From Spinellus fusiger (taxonomy: Eukaryota; Mucoromycota; Mucoromycetes; Mucorales; Phycomycetaceae): a DNA stretch of 64,000 nucleotides. Under the pieces are notes generated by a model. That model worked only from the letters and a program-made list of their open reading frames with translations. It was not told the DNA's origin and made no database searches. The stretch is taken from the NCBI GenBank assembly GCA_025094145.1, contig JALLLS010000057.1, forward strand, positions 62,001 to 126,000, written 5' to 3'. Below, piece by piece: positions 1 through 12,397 of the stretch; position 1 is the stretch's first letter; each line of letters begins with the position of its first letter. The position numbers and the translations under genes are program-made.

Positions 1-215
1 AATGGTTGAAGAAACAGCAGCAGGAGACAAAGGAAGGTGCCACTGCCTAATACACTGGGCTATAGAAGCAACATCACCGTCCCATGTTCTTTCTTATAGA
101 GTATAAAATAGATCTATTCCTCTTTTCTACTAGTACCTTTATAAAAGGGCTAGTGGCAAAGGGTCTCTCTCTATTATTATTATTATTTCATTAGTGGTCT
201 GCTAGTGGTCTGCTT

Positions 216-1097
216 CACACCCAAAGATTTTTCTGGCCTTTAAGCGGTGATACCTCCTTCCTTTTAAGTCTAAAATGTTCTTGCTTTTTATGTATCTGTG
301 TTTTAAAATCAAAAGGTTTGCGTATCCAAATTACTATTTCCTTTTGTGGATACCTCACTATCAAATTGTATTATCAATAGAATATATTGCTTATGAATAA
401 TATTGTTTATTGTAATAGTATAGCTAATACTATAGTATGACTATAGTCACTGCCCAAGTATATTACCCTCATAGCAATAGAATCCACACCCTAACATTAT
501 AATGATTTATTCTTGGGAGATAGATAACTATGCTCAGGAGTATACCCTAGAGACCCTAGACAGTATAGAAGACCACCTAGGACTGACTTGAAAGGAGTCT
601 TTACTTGCCTAATAATAATACAGTGAGTATCTTGTGGAATACAATGAGATCAGGCCCAGATGATGACACTACTTACCTTTTTATCACTAGAATAGTCTTT
701 GGTGGTATCTACAACTATCTATACTGTTAAGGCATACACTATAGCCTCTACTCATAAAATTCACAAATCAAACAATTCACACTCTATTTGCCTTGGACCT
801 AAAAGACAGAATTAGAAAGAATACTGTGGGCTTAAGGATAACGCATTATGTCAAGAGAAGAATATCAGTGACTGAGCTGTAGTATTGGGGTGATTCTTGT
901 TTATTTCTTGTCTTTACAGCCAATTCTATACTTTCTAATTGCAAAGTCAATCGTCACTGCTAAAAACAGGCAATCAGAGTCTGAAACTGTCCATTTAGAC
1001 AGCGAAAAGGCCTTTTTAAACACATTAGCCAATCATAAAAATATTGCAATTGTAGTTTGACTATTTCCTTTTATATCCTAAAGATCTCCTGGTGTGT
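216..1097 (+). mobile_element. Non-autonomous derivative with Fanzor-element termini
   Basis: The left end (216-345) matches the left end of the 60190-61574 element, including the CTTTAAGCGGTGAT stretch and the later run ending in AAATCAAAAGGTTTGC. The right end (about 1030-1097) matches the right end of that element, including AATTGTAGTTTGACTATTTC and the terminal GGTGTGT. The Fanzor-like reading frame is absent. The middle (about 340-715) is instead a block found again at 40588-40958. I read it as an internally replaced, non-coding member of the same family lying about 120 bp upstream of the F-box start codon. Confidence 0.6.
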
Positions 1098-1220
1098 ACA
1101 TACACTCCATTCTCCCGTCCCTGCCATTACATCATTTCTATTCTGCTACTGCCACACACATATTTTCTCTCTCTTCTCTCTTCACTGTTCTCTTCACCAA
1201 GACCTGTTTTATCTCTTACA

Positions 1221-1958
1221 ATGCAGTTTGAGTCTCTACCACCAGAAATCATTGCACATGTCCTACACTATCTCCCTATCAAAGACATTGTGCTGATAGA
1301 ACAGGTCTGCAAACAGCTCCAATCCCTTTCTCTGTGGGAGATTGGGAGACGTATCCAGTGCTATGATGCCTCAATGGAGCATTGGATGGAGCATTGGAAC
1401 GTACTGGTAAGTAAAGTAGGTGTATAAGCAGGTGTATAAGCAGGTGTGTAAGCAGGTGGGAGTTCTTTACAGAGAATAGAAATTGACATGGACGCATCTG
1501 AGCTATAGGTTCATTCTGGACAGACAAAGGCCATTCCTACACACTTTGATCCAAAGTCAAAGCAAGTCTATTACTCCATTCCTATGGATCCTATTGAAAT
1601 CAACACAATGTTCGACCATAAACGCCTTATCCACTGTTCTGTCTTCAACAACAACAACGAACCGTCTTCCTCCACACCACCCCCACCCTCACCCACTCAG
1701 GATGGATTCACATTGACAGTAGAACAAGGCATGGTAGAAGGGAAAACAGTAGAGGTGGAGGCAAGGGGAGAGGTGTGTGAGGTCCATGCCGCCCTTACTC
1801 GGCTGCCTACGCTATCCCACTCTGCTCTGATGGGAGATCCAAAGGCACTACTACTGCGAGGGCAGCCTCCTTTGATTCCCTTGGCACCTTCTCCTTATAC
1901 TTATAAAGTAAAAGTCACCGAGATGCGTCTGCCACTCTCCCATGTCTCTGTCCATTAA
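1221..1958 (+). CDS. F-box domain protein
   Basis: Two exons, 1221-1406 and 1509-1958, join in phase 0 across a GTAAGT...TATAG intron and give about 211 residues. The N-terminus carries a typical F-box: LPPEIIAHVLHYLP followed by a conserved VCKQL segment, within residues 3-35. In this family the F-box binds Skp1 and makes the protein the substrate receptor of an SCF ubiquitin ligase. The rest has no repeat I recognise (no WD40 or leucine-rich repeat). It contains an asparagine run and a Ser/Pro linker near residue 110, and ends in a beta-rich tail. The target is unknown. The start is the first ATG before the F-box. The intron holds a 12-bp tandem repeat (AGCAGGTGTATA). The 3' end faces the next gene, 128 bp away. 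Confidence 0.8.
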
Positions 1959-2086
1959 GCCACACTGTCTGCCTCTCCACGCCACCCACTAGAACAAAGA
2001 CTCCATGTAAATAGTAATAAAGACACAAACACTTCTTCATCCTCTTCTTGTCTTTATCCTCTTCTTGTCTTTATCCTCTTCTTCTC

Positions 2087-3078
2087 TTAATCCTGTTTAT
2101 TAGACTGTTGTGGAGGTGGTTCAGCCACCACCGTCAACATATACGCAGCTGCAGCCTGAGCAATGCCATACCCCATAAACCCAACATAGGGAAGACGTGT
2201 AATACAATAGGCAATCGCAGAGAATCCAAACAGAACATCCTTCCTGCTACTAAACCATTGGCGCTTCTCTTTGTGGCTCATGTTCATGCGTGTAAAGTAG
2301 GGCTCCAACAACTCACGCATCAATGCCCGCATCCCCACCAATGCCCTTACAAGCCGCAGAATAGCCCAGGAAGGTAAGAAGCAGAAACACACACCAACAG
2401 CAATGCCCTGTGTATTCCCAAGGGACCTCCATGTCGTATACACACCTCATTCCCCCTCTCGAGATAAGTCCAAGGATAAATATAGGAGAATAGAACAAAG
2501 AACAAGGGACTGCCTGTCAACCTACCTGCTGCTGGAAAGACAAATCTCCCTACGTAAGGAAGAAACGACACGACATAAAGAAGAAGCCCAAGACGCAGCT
2601 TCTTTCCTGTTCTCTGCAAATAACTCTTGAGATTGGCCCAGTACTCTCTTCGGAAATGACGAGCCGCCATAGCCTCCGCATACGAGGGTGTTTCTGGGCG
2701 ACATGTATCAATGTACCGAAGCGACTCCATAAACAAGTCATCCAGGGGTTTGGCATACAGGTAGCGTATAAACAAAAGAGCCAGCAAGGGAATAAACGAA
2801 ACAGAGTCATGGATAAAGGAAGACGCGGTTTCCAAAGCAGCGTCTGCTCTTTCTGGCTCTTCACTCCACCACAGCCAGAGCACCAGTCGGAGTAGGACCA
2901 TTGGCACAGTGACAAGTATTTTTGTGATGCAGAAGAGAAGGATAGACACGCCACAGAGGTAGGCAAAGATACGCAAGAACTTTTGTTTTCTTAGGTTGGG
3001 GTTTCTTAGGACCAACTTCATTCCCTTCAATGCCTCCTCCCCACCACGAAGCAGACCTGAAAGAGTCCACCGTGCCAT
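2087..3078 (-). CDS. EI24/Rrt8-like multi-pass membrane protein
   Basis: Exon 1 is 3078-2526 and exon 2 is 2445-2087, with an 80-nt GTAGGT...TGAG intron. The split codon gives Gly, and the total is 303 residues. The protein starts MARWTLSG and has a hydrophobic span near residues 37-65, another near 95-110, a LPYVGRFVFPAAG segment near 180, and a C-terminal block with RELLEPYFTRM, then a RKDVLFGF segment followed by a hydrophobic stretch ending in AAAAYML. This order resembles the fungal Rrt8/Lds (outer spore wall, lipid droplet) and EI24 families as I know them. Function is inferred only from that resemblance: an ER or lipid-droplet membrane protein. Reading straight through the intron gives a frame that ends after about 60 residues and loses the conserved C-terminus, so I prefer the spliced form. 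Confidence 0.6.
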
Positions 3079-3508
3079 GAAAATAAAAAAAAGAAGAAAA
3101 AAGAGAAAAGTGTAGGTATAAGAAAAAAAGAGAGAGAGAGAGAAAAGAGAAATAAGAGAGAAAGAGGGTGGTGATGTTTGTACAAAGAAAAGGATATCTG
3201 GGTGTTCTCTTTTATGTAGGTGTTTATGTAGGTATTTATGTAGGTATTTATGTAGGTATTGATAGGCTGTCCTACTCTTTTATTGGGATTCATGGAGATT
3301 TACTCTGTTTTGCGTTTGAAAATAGAATTTTTGGAAAATAAAAATAGAATTATTTGTTTAGCCAATAGACATGTTTGAATTCAATAGAATTTTTTAAATC
3401 CAGTACAAATTCTTGGCAAGCAGTAGACATTTTTGATCATTGGTAGAAATGTTTGACCACCAATTTCTACACCACAAAGACAATAGAAGAAAAAGAACTT
3501 ATACAATA

Positions 3509-4453
3509 AAGATCCAGAATCTTAGGTATATTTTCAAATTCAGACTATAGTTTTACCCTCGAAATTATTATTCTTTGTTGATTATTTTTCATTCATCGCT
3601 TTTCCACCCTAGGGTCTGCCCCATCTAACAACACTTGAGAAAATCAATAGACCTCTTGGAAACAAGAAGGAAAGAAAGGAAAGAAATAAAGAAAGAAGAA
3701 AAGAGGAAAAGAAATAAAGAAGGAAGAAAAGAAGAAAAGAAATAAAGAAAGAAGGAAGGAGGGACTGCTCCCAAAGAATATCAAGCCCACCATGAAGTTT
3801 GGTGGTGGTAGTGTGATCGTGTGGGGTTCTTTCTCTGGTGAAGGTGTTGGAAGGTTAGTGCCTGTGAAAGGCAGTATAGACAGCAGAAGATACATTGAGA
3901 TCTTAAAGAAGAATGGCTGTCCTGAGCTGGCTCGACTCAAGGCACTGAATCCAGAGGTGGATTACATTCTTCAAGAGAACAATGCCAGATGCCATAAGAG
4001 TAAAGAGACCAGGATGTGCAAGGGCAAACCAGGGCATTGTTGCTATGAAGAAGTGGCCCTCACATGGTCCTGACCCGAACCCCATAGAGCATCTATGGGA
4101 TGCACTTGACAAGCTAATAAGAAAGAGGATGACATCTAGAAGTAGTTTTCAATACTTTGAGGTTGTCTTGTTGGAATAATGGAAAGAATATTTCAAGAAC
4201 ACCACAGACAACCCCACCTCAAGCATGCATAGGAGATGTAAGCCTGTGATAAATGCCAAAAAAAATGAATGGTGGCTACTAGATAGCCTTGTAATAAAAC
4301 CACTTTTATTTATTTTAAATACTATTCTATTTATCTATTAAAGGTTTTATTTCTCGATCTAATGAATTCATAGATTTATAACACTATTAAGATAAAGTAT
4401 AAATAAAAAAATGTCTGCATTTAAGACCGTCGATTACATTCTTTTAGTCACTT
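3509..4453 (+). mobile_element. Chimeric Tc1 element (family A body, family B end)
   Basis: From 3509 to about 4281 this is nearly the same as the reverse complement of 7910-8654. It encodes the C-terminal part of a Tc1 transposase: GGGSVIVWGSFSGEGVGRL, a QENNARCHKS segment and PSHGPDPNPIEHLWD, split over two frames. After 4281 the sequence stops matching family A and instead follows the end of the family B element at 30788-32141, finishing with GTCACTTTA as in family B. The region for the transposase N-terminal DNA-binding domain is missing and a purine-rich tract (about 3655-3770) sits in its place. Non-autonomous and not coding for an intact protein. Confidence 0.75.
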
Positions 4454-7044
4454 TACATACTCTTAAGTTTATAATGTCTTTCTATATTTAATTTAGATAA
4501 GATTAGATCATATAAACAAGCTTATTTAAATAAATAAAAACAGCTTATTCTATATCTATTATTTCTTTCACAATCACAAGCATATGATATTATGTATATT
4601 GATAGTTAGATAAACAAATATAACATGTAAATATAAATGTGTTTTATAATAAAATTATAGGTTTTACATAATCTGTATGTCTTTTATGCTTGGATCCATT
4701 TATATTTCATGCAATTGCTATGACCTTTAATAAGAGTAGATGTTCTTTGTACTTGATACAGATTATATAACAAAAATCTCTTAACTGTATCAATTAAAAA
4801 AAACATATATCCAATACGATAAAAATAAATAAGAAAGAAAGGTATATAAGCTAAAGGTATGCAAGAAATAAGCTAAGTTTCTCTACTACGAACTTTGGAT
4901 CCTCTTTCCCAGGATAATCTCAGGTGCTATGCATAACGTCTTTATTTTAGTGGTTTGGAGACACAGTCTACTTTTTTTTTATTGATATTTCTGACTCCAT
5001 TTTCCTTTTCCTCTCAAAAATATTAATATTCGCCTGTTTATTCTACAAATAATCTCTGTTTCCTTGATCATTACTCTGAACATGTTCACCACACCTCAAA
5101 ACTCAGCACATGCTTGCTTGGTAAAGAAGTCTTAGATAGTAGCTACGTTCATTGTAAATTTTAAAAGGTGAAATAATTAGTTTGAGTTCTATATAAAAAA
5201 AAGGTATACTGTTGAGAAAATAAAAAGTATATTTTCCAGAGTTATCAAAGAGTGCATTCTTTATTTCTAGCAGATATATTTTTATACACATACACATAAA
5301 CACACATACCGGAGACTGAAAATGTTGATACACCCCTCTTGTCTCTAGTGTTTTGTGTTAGTATGACAGTGTGGTTGTCTAGGCTGAAGAAATGAACCAA
5401 TATTCCAAATACCTGAGAATAGCAACTGTGGCCTTAGAATTTACAATTGGCACATCCATAATGTGAATAGTTCTTATAGTCAGTTATTCGTTGTATTGAT
5501 AGCTGTTGAGTGTCTCAAGACTTGGTAGTGAATTAATACAATCAACTGAATGGATGACAAAGTGCGGTGAATCATAATAAGTCTCACGATCTCAATGTCC
5601 TATTGCTCCTTTCTCTTTAAATTCCACTGCCACATTTCTATCTCATTGTAAGATCTATAGACTTGTGCCTTGATAAAGTTATTGTTAAACAAAACAAAAC
5701 AAAAAACATAGTATTCAATGTAGAAAGTATTTATTGTCAATGATAGGAATTAGAGAATAGGGCGCAATAGAGCAGCAGGATCCAGAAAGAATAGGATCAT
5801 CAGATGCCAAAATAGGAAGTCTTATTTGATTGAGTTGTGATATCCGATTCACGATGCTCATCTTGTTGGGTCAACGTACCCATTCTCTCTTAATGCCCTG
5901 ACAGTGCTGAGATAACTGAGAAGGAAATACAAAAGAGGAGATACACTCACTATGTCTGCAAAAGAGTCTCTTTCTATGCCAATGTCTTTTTCTAGTGGCA
6001 TAGGTATTCTGTTCTTCCATCAAAAGGCACACTTATTACTGTGGGAACATAATAATACACGGTTATTCTTAGTCACTGAATCAGGCCAATCAGCACACAG
6101 AAGCCGATGAAGTTTTTTCCCACTTAACTCTATCTCTATAGCAGCCACCCACAGCCGTCCTTTTTTTATTTTCAACAGCCGATTCCCATGATTCACTCAG
6201 CAGTCATTATTAAGTCACAGATTTGTATCCCCTACTCTAGTCAAAAAGGTATAAATATCCGCTTTATTTCCACACCTTTTTTTTTCTTCATTATTTCAGG
6301 CATTAAATGAGGCTAGGAGGGTTGATTCTTAATATGAAAACTCTCTGGTCTGAATGGTGTTTGTTATATTTGGCATAATCTACTCTCTGGCCTATCAATT
6401 CCATAGCGTATCTTTAGGAACATGTGGTTGATAGCCATAGACTGCAGGTATCTTTCCTTCTCTCTGCAGTGTTGACGATGTGGTCGTTAGACATGGCTAT
6501 TCTTTTACATTATAAGTACCCTGTCTGTTCCCCTCCATCCTAGGCATTGTAGTGGTTGTGATAGATGGACTGCATTGTGGCTATTATATGCGGTAGATAC
6601 AAGTGGGTAGCTCCAATACTTGTAGGCTCAGGATTTTTTAAGGTTCGCCCTTTTTTGCCTGGTCCCATTGTTGCAGGTAGCGCAGCAATGTCTTAAACAA
6701 TTAAGAAAATGATAATAAGCAGTTTATTGCACTGTGACTTTGTTATATCTATATCCATAATGAAGATAGAGTAGTTATAATAATAAACAGTGAAGAAGTG
6801 TGTGTATGTTTTACTTGCTAGGTGTACTCATCACACTGCTTGACGTTGTGAAGGGCTTCTTAGTAAATCGACCATGAATGCCGCTTTAACTCTCAGTCCT
6901 ACAGCAAAACAGAGCCCAGTTTGCTTTGCTTATTCTGCGTATTTCCAATAGCTACCGTAGATTAAAAATGCTGTGTCTGTTGAGTATGATGTGCAGCCAT
7001 CGCACAATCACAACTCTTTCCGCTAATAGTCAGGCACTGTCTGT
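4454..7044. other. AT-rich intergenic DNA
   Basis: No gene is visible. Reading frames are short and of atypical composition. The stretch contains A/T runs and no intact transposase motif that I can find. Confidence 0.6.
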
Positions 7045-7722
7045 TACAGTTCAAAGTATTTTTTATTTTTATTCTTAAGTGTTTAGTTGCTATTCGCGCA
7101 TTGGGCATACTATTCACTCTTAAGAACTTTTGAAAATTTAAGAATAAATATAGAAACACTTCAAATACAAAAGTGAAAAAATAATGCAAAGAGAGAGGAG
7201 ACGGAAAGAAAAGAGAATATAAAACCTCAATGAGGGAAAAATAAGGAAAAAATGATTGTAAATGAGAATTATGAATAGACATCCAAAAAGGCCATAAAGT
7301 CAGCAAGGAAACCAGGATACCAAAAAGATAACTGTCATCCTGTGGTGATTCGAAATCCAACGAGGAATACTTAAAGCAACTCGGACAATCCTGAGAATAC
7401 ATGTAGCAACTACACTAACAACTTCTGGCTTTGCTAAACGGGTTAAAAATGGGTGGTAGAAAAGAGATCGGAGGAGAAGTGAGGATACAGTGTCTGTTGC
7501 TGAAGGAGTCCTTTGCACTCTATGGCGGCGTTGGCGTTCCCGCTCAACACACCCATCAGCAGCCTTAATGAGCAAGCTACCAGCTGATGGCTCTACCTTA
7601 AAGTCTCGAGTAGACGTGGCTCTATCAATGGCTTGCAGCAGTGTTAACAAACTGGGCCAAAGATCACGCCATTTAATAAAAGACTTAACCGTGCGCGACA
7701 GAGGATTTAGAACACTGTCTGC
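7045..7722 (-). pseudogene. Duplicated gene fragment, helical-repeat-like
   Basis: Read on the minus strand, 7720-7500 gives a continuous peptide with KWRDLWPSLLTLLQAIDRAT and then LLIKAADGCVERERQRRH. Part of this fragment, extending to about 7045, recurs in the other orientation at 33537-34090. The WRxLWxxLLxLL pattern recalls ARMH3/DUF1741-type armadillo proteins, but that is a guess. No start, no stop in context and no full-length host gene lie in the window. The fragment abuts a Tc1 copy in both places. I call it a transposon-associated gene remnant. Confidence 0.45.
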
Positions 7723-7724
7723 TA

Positions 7725-8654
7725 CAGTGACTTATGAGAATTTTAGGGACGCTTTTTATATTCCGATATGCTTCTGTAATAGAAAATACTTATTCTTTGT
7801 CATAAAAACATACATTAAACATATAATAAAGACCTTTAGATTGGATGAAATATAAAGAGGGTCAATATAATGATAGATAAAAGTTTATTAGGTGGAAACC
7901 CTCAATATTTAGTAGCCACCATTCATTTTTTTTGGCATTTATCACAGGCTTACATCTCCTATGCATGCTTGAGGTGGGGTTGTCTGTGGTGTCCTTGAAA
8001 TATTCTTTCCATTATTCCAACAAGACAACCTCAAAGTATTGAAAACTACTTCTAGATGTCATCCTCTTTCTTATTAGCTTGTCAAGTGCATCCCATAGAT
8101 GCTCTATGGGGTTCGGGTCAGGACCATGTGAGGGCCACTTCTTCATAGCAACAATGCCCTGGTTTGCCCTTGCACATCCTGGTCTCTTTACTCTTATGGC
8201 ATCTGGCATTGTTCTCTTGAAGAATGTAATCCACCTCTGGATTCAGTGCCTTGAGTCGAGCCAGCTCAGGACAGCCATTCTTCTTTAAGATCTCAATGTA
8301 TCTTCTGCTGTCTATACTGCCTTTCACAGGCACTAACCTTCCAACACCTTCACCAGAGAAAGAACCCCACACGATCACACTACCACCACCAAACTTCATG
8401 GTGGGCTTGATATTCTTTGGGAGCAGTCCCTCCTTCCTTCCTTCTTTATTTCTTTTCCTCTTTTCTTCTTTCTTTATTTCTTTCCTTTCTTTCCTTCTTG
8501 TTTCCAAGAGGTCTATTGATTTTCTCAAGTGTTGTTAGATGGGGCAGACCCTAGGGTGGAAAAGCGATGAATGAAAAATAATCAACAAAGAATAATAATT
8601 TCGAGGGTAAAACTATAGTCTGAATTTGAAAATATACCTAAGATTCTGGATCTG
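7725..8654 (-). mobile_element. Internally deleted Tc1 family A element
   Basis: The outer end reads TA then CAGTGACTTATGAGA at 7725. The other end is a diverged CTG then TA at 8652-8656. The 930-bp body matches the 1360-bp element at 32170-33529 at both ends but lacks the middle part that encodes the helix-turn-helix domain. A run of TTCC/TTTC units occupies the junction (about 8425-8505). Remaining transposase motifs (minus strand) include GGGSVIVWGSFSGEGVGRL and, in another frame, DPNPIEHLWDALDK. It cannot make a full transposase. Confidence 0.8.
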
Positions 8655-9363
8655 TAAGGTTGGACATTTGTAATCGATAGGAGACACATAGGATCTCGAA
8701 AGATTGGCTACTTGCACAGATGATAAGGGGTTTTATTTTATTTTATTTTATTGGTAAATAGAAAGAGAGAGAGAGATGTCTTTGGCCAATGCTAGATTAC
8801 AGATGGATAGGGAAATGTAGGGAATACCACTGGAGATATGGAGTGACAGAAGCCAAACAGGCGGTTGAAATAACAATAGTACTTTAGAAGCACCAGAGAA
8901 GAAGCCAACGAAAAAGAAAGATATATATATATAAACAGGACAAATACTAGACATGGTTTACTATATAGGATGTTGAGAGTCACTCTGCCCGTTTTATGTT
9001 TCGGAAGTTCCTTCTGTCAGCCAACAGGTAGTTAAACTCTTATGTTTATTATTTCATAATAATACGTCTTTTCTACTTGTCTACTACTAGTATTTAGCTT
9101 CAAGAGTATGCTATTGAATACTGATAACTATTATTATCCCTTAGTATTTGATGGTATCTTCTCAGTTTAGTAGTTGGAGTTGTTATTTTCAAAAAAGAGT
9201 CATAGTTCCAATTATAGGAAATGTCTTTACGACAAGATCCTTCTTCATAAGCTATAGTGTATAGTGTATAGTATATAGTTTAGAAAGTATAGATCAAACT
9301 ATAGATTCAATATATATAGTGTAGTTACATCAACAAAAGGATCAGTTTATCAGTAAGCCTTGT
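8655..9363. other. Intergenic DNA
   Basis: No gene seen. It contains a (TTTTA)n run near 8730-8750, a short AT dinucleotide run near 8922 and simple TATAG repeats near 9255-9285. It lies downstream of MED17. Confidence 0.6.
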
Positions 9364-12300
9364 TTATCCTGTGGTGGCTCCCATTTCTATCACAGAAGAA
9401 ATCATGGTACGCACACGTTCTCTAAAGGTAAGCGCTTCGCCTTGATCGCTGGGTTGGCTCAACACCCTACCCAAGGTCACAGTACAAATGACCTTTGGGG
9501 CAGCAGGATGAAGTGCAGTGGCTGATAATGCCTCCATACGCAATTGAAGCCAATACACAGGTCTCTTTGGTGTGTCTTCTTGATGCTGTGTCCATGACTG
9601 TACTAGTTTGACTTGTCTATGCCATTATAAAGAAAAAGAAAGAAAAGAAAAGAAAAGAAAATCACTCCACACTGTACAATAAAAAAAATAAACAAATATG
9701 AAATAGGAGTGCTTACACTGCTCTCCACACATGAGAGTGGCTAGGCTTAGACGACAATCCCCACCACACAAATCCATACAGCGTCTCTTCCACTTCATTG
9801 ACTTTCCATTCAAACATGGCCTTTCCACTGCTGTCACAGGTCAAGTAAGGTGCAGACTGATGTATCACTGTTTTGCTTTCTTCACACACCACGGAGAGAG
9901 AAACCAATGTGACCTGGCGTAGTAAAAGAGCTTGAAATTCAGACACTTGTGTCAGTACGATCTCTGTCTGAGGCATTGTTGTAGTAATGGTGCCTTGTGG
10001 ACTGAGTAGGAAGTACAGAAAAGGTCTAACCAAGCCATGGGATCAATCAATAGCCACTCATACCCACCAACATCCCTCGCTCCACTTGATGTCTCCATCT
10101 TTCCACCGTCACCTACCCTTTTAAAAAGCCAATCGTCAAAGAAGCCCACCGCTCTCCAAAACTGGGGTAGGTGTCATAGCTCATGGTGTCTCCTCTCAAC
10201 TGGAGTGTACTGTGGGATTTGAAATGCACAGACAAACCTACACCGCCCTCGCCACAGAAAGGATCAATGATCTTGTCAACAGTAGACCGTACACGATCAA
10301 ACAGGATCCAGAACCGAGCCATTGAAAGAACAGGAGAAAGAACAAGCATTTCAGAGATAGCAGAAGAGAAAGAGGCCGAGGCTCCTGCTGACTGGAAACG
10401 ACCTGAGCGATGGAGAGGGGTGGTTATGCCAGCTGCACCGGTGGAGGAGGTGGAGGAGGTGGTGGTACTGGTAATGGTACTGGTACTGGTACTAGAACCA
10501 GTGGTGGTGGCATGACTGGTTGGATGGGCTGTCACTGCAGGGCCAAAGGAAGGATTTTCCCCCAAGGAAGATAGAAAGTAGTGGGCCTTTCTATTGCATG
10601 ACAGGATGCGTGCCCTGTTCTTCCATAGGTTGAACCGGTATCGCTGAATAAGCATGAGTCGCAGTGCCAGTTCGATGCTCTGTCCTGCCATGTGCTGTGT
10701 GGATGGGGTATCTGTTCTAGGCACAGGAGAGGTGCATGTCAATGAAGAGACCTTTTGGATGGACAGGTCCACCCGGCCACCCAATGCAACAATAATCTCA
10801 TCATCAGCAATACGGCTGTTGTTATTCAGTGTTTGTGCCTCGGAGGATATCTATACAGTGTGAGTAGGAACCATGGCACAGTTTGTGGCTCATTCACATA
10901 TTACATTGGCAAATAGTTCTGAATCAAAGACAGTGGCTCTGGCTTCTACTAGGCGTTGGTGGGTTCTGCTGCCGCTACGTACAGTGTTTGTTCGTGTGTC
11001 TTCTACAGTGTCTATGAAGCCATAGAAGAAACACGTCAATACACAGACACTGGCCATGGTGAGTAGATACATACCCAAGGATCTCTGCTCAGAGTGCCTT
11101 TTCCCAAACAGTCCTCCAGAGAAGATAGGCATTCCCAAGGGCTCCATGGAGCTCTGGTAGATTGTCACTACCACCTGCTTGTTCTGACCATGTGGAAGAG
11201 ACAGAGCCACCGACGCCACTTCTTCCTTAGTACGATTCAATACACCCAGTGATGCCTCTGTAAAGTCAGACCCCACTATCCAATCCACAGATCCAATGAA
11301 AGAGATATGAGGAAGATGTGGTTGAAAAGAAGAAGAATAGACTTACCCTCTGAAAACCCATACTGCACCAGGTAGCCAGCCCCTGTAGCATGTCCACTGT
11401 GTCCCGATGCACTCTTGGCTTGCATGGACCAATTGTTGCGTCGAAGGTCCAAGGCCTCTTCCCAGAACACGTTTTCCTTTTCTACAAGAGTGCGCAGACT
11501 AGCAGCACTTGCCTTGAGATACGCAGCAGCTGTTTTTTGTTGCTAGTCTCTCTGTTCATTAGTATGGCAACCCTAAAGTAATAATAACACCATAACAATG
11601 TAGCCTCCTCTCCCTCACCTTTCTTTTTAATCCAAGTGTCAGTTGTGTTGCCTCCAATTGTGCTTTGGGTGTGGCCTTGGGTTTGGACACATACGTGGCT
11701 GTCAATGTGCCTGTAGGAAGCACCAGATCCTTTGTGGTGGTGTTGAGGCGGTTCTGTGCGGCTAGAATATTGATCACATCCAGAGCCACGTCAATTTCAC
11801 TCTTTGCATGGCTACAAAAGAAGAAGAGAGGGAGAAGAGGGAGAGTGAGTCATAGAAGAAGAACCACCTACGCCTCCAGTCTATTTACAATAGCTTATTC
11901 ACAACACACTCTCTCAGCTTGATAATATCCATGCCGTGAGGAGTGGAGACAGCGGGCTGTGGTGTTGCTGTGTCTGTGACAGAAGAAGACACAAGAGAGT
12001 CTGTAGTATCTTTAGAGAGAATAGCGTGTTGTAGATCTGTTTCTGATACATCGCGCCAATCGCCTCTTTCTAGCCATATTCTATCTACATTTTGCATCAA
12101 CTTCTCGGCAAGAGACTGCTCACTAGGATAGGAATGAGTGATGTTGGATCAAGAGCAGTGTTTCCCCTTTTTCTTTTTTCTTTTTTCTATTGCTACTACC
12201 ACTATTGCTATTGCTACTCTTCTCATAGTCTATGTAGGTGGATGTATGGGCTTCTTCTTTTTCTGTTGTTTATTTTATAGATAGAATTACGTTTTATAGA

Positions 12301-12397
12301 TTTCTTGTCCAGTATTGTTAATATCCACTGCTGTCTGTTCTATCTCTGGCTCCAGCGAAAGTTTGATTCGCTTGGAGAGGTGGTCATGCGCTTCCAT
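9364..12397 (-). CDS. MED17: Mediator complex subunit 17
   Basis: Eight exons: 12397-12291, 12122-11889, 11811-11619, 11542-11347, 11275-10905, 10850-10117, 10001-9717 and 9616-9364, all in consistent phase, 790 residues. Recognition rests on Med17-typical blocks: KLSLEPEIEQTAVDINNTG near the N-terminus, WLERGDWRDVSETDL, a FWEEALDLRRNNWSMQ block followed by a glycine-rich QYGFSE segment, and a region ending DPFCGEGGVGLSV. Med17 (yeast Srb4) is the scaffold subunit of the Mediator head, contacting RNA polymerase II in the nucleus. A Ser/Thr run near residues 480-505 is an insertion. A hydrophobic YLLTMASVCVLTCFFYGF stretch in exon 5 is unusual for a nuclear protein, but the flanking Med17 blocks remain in frame. 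At 790 residues it is on the long side. The first intron start and exon 1 ATG are inferred from the conserved N-terminus. Confidence 0.85.

Noticed and set aside
5103..7402. Short ORFs in the 5-7.4 kb region
   Set aside because: AT-biased frames without motifs; none with convincing splice structure.
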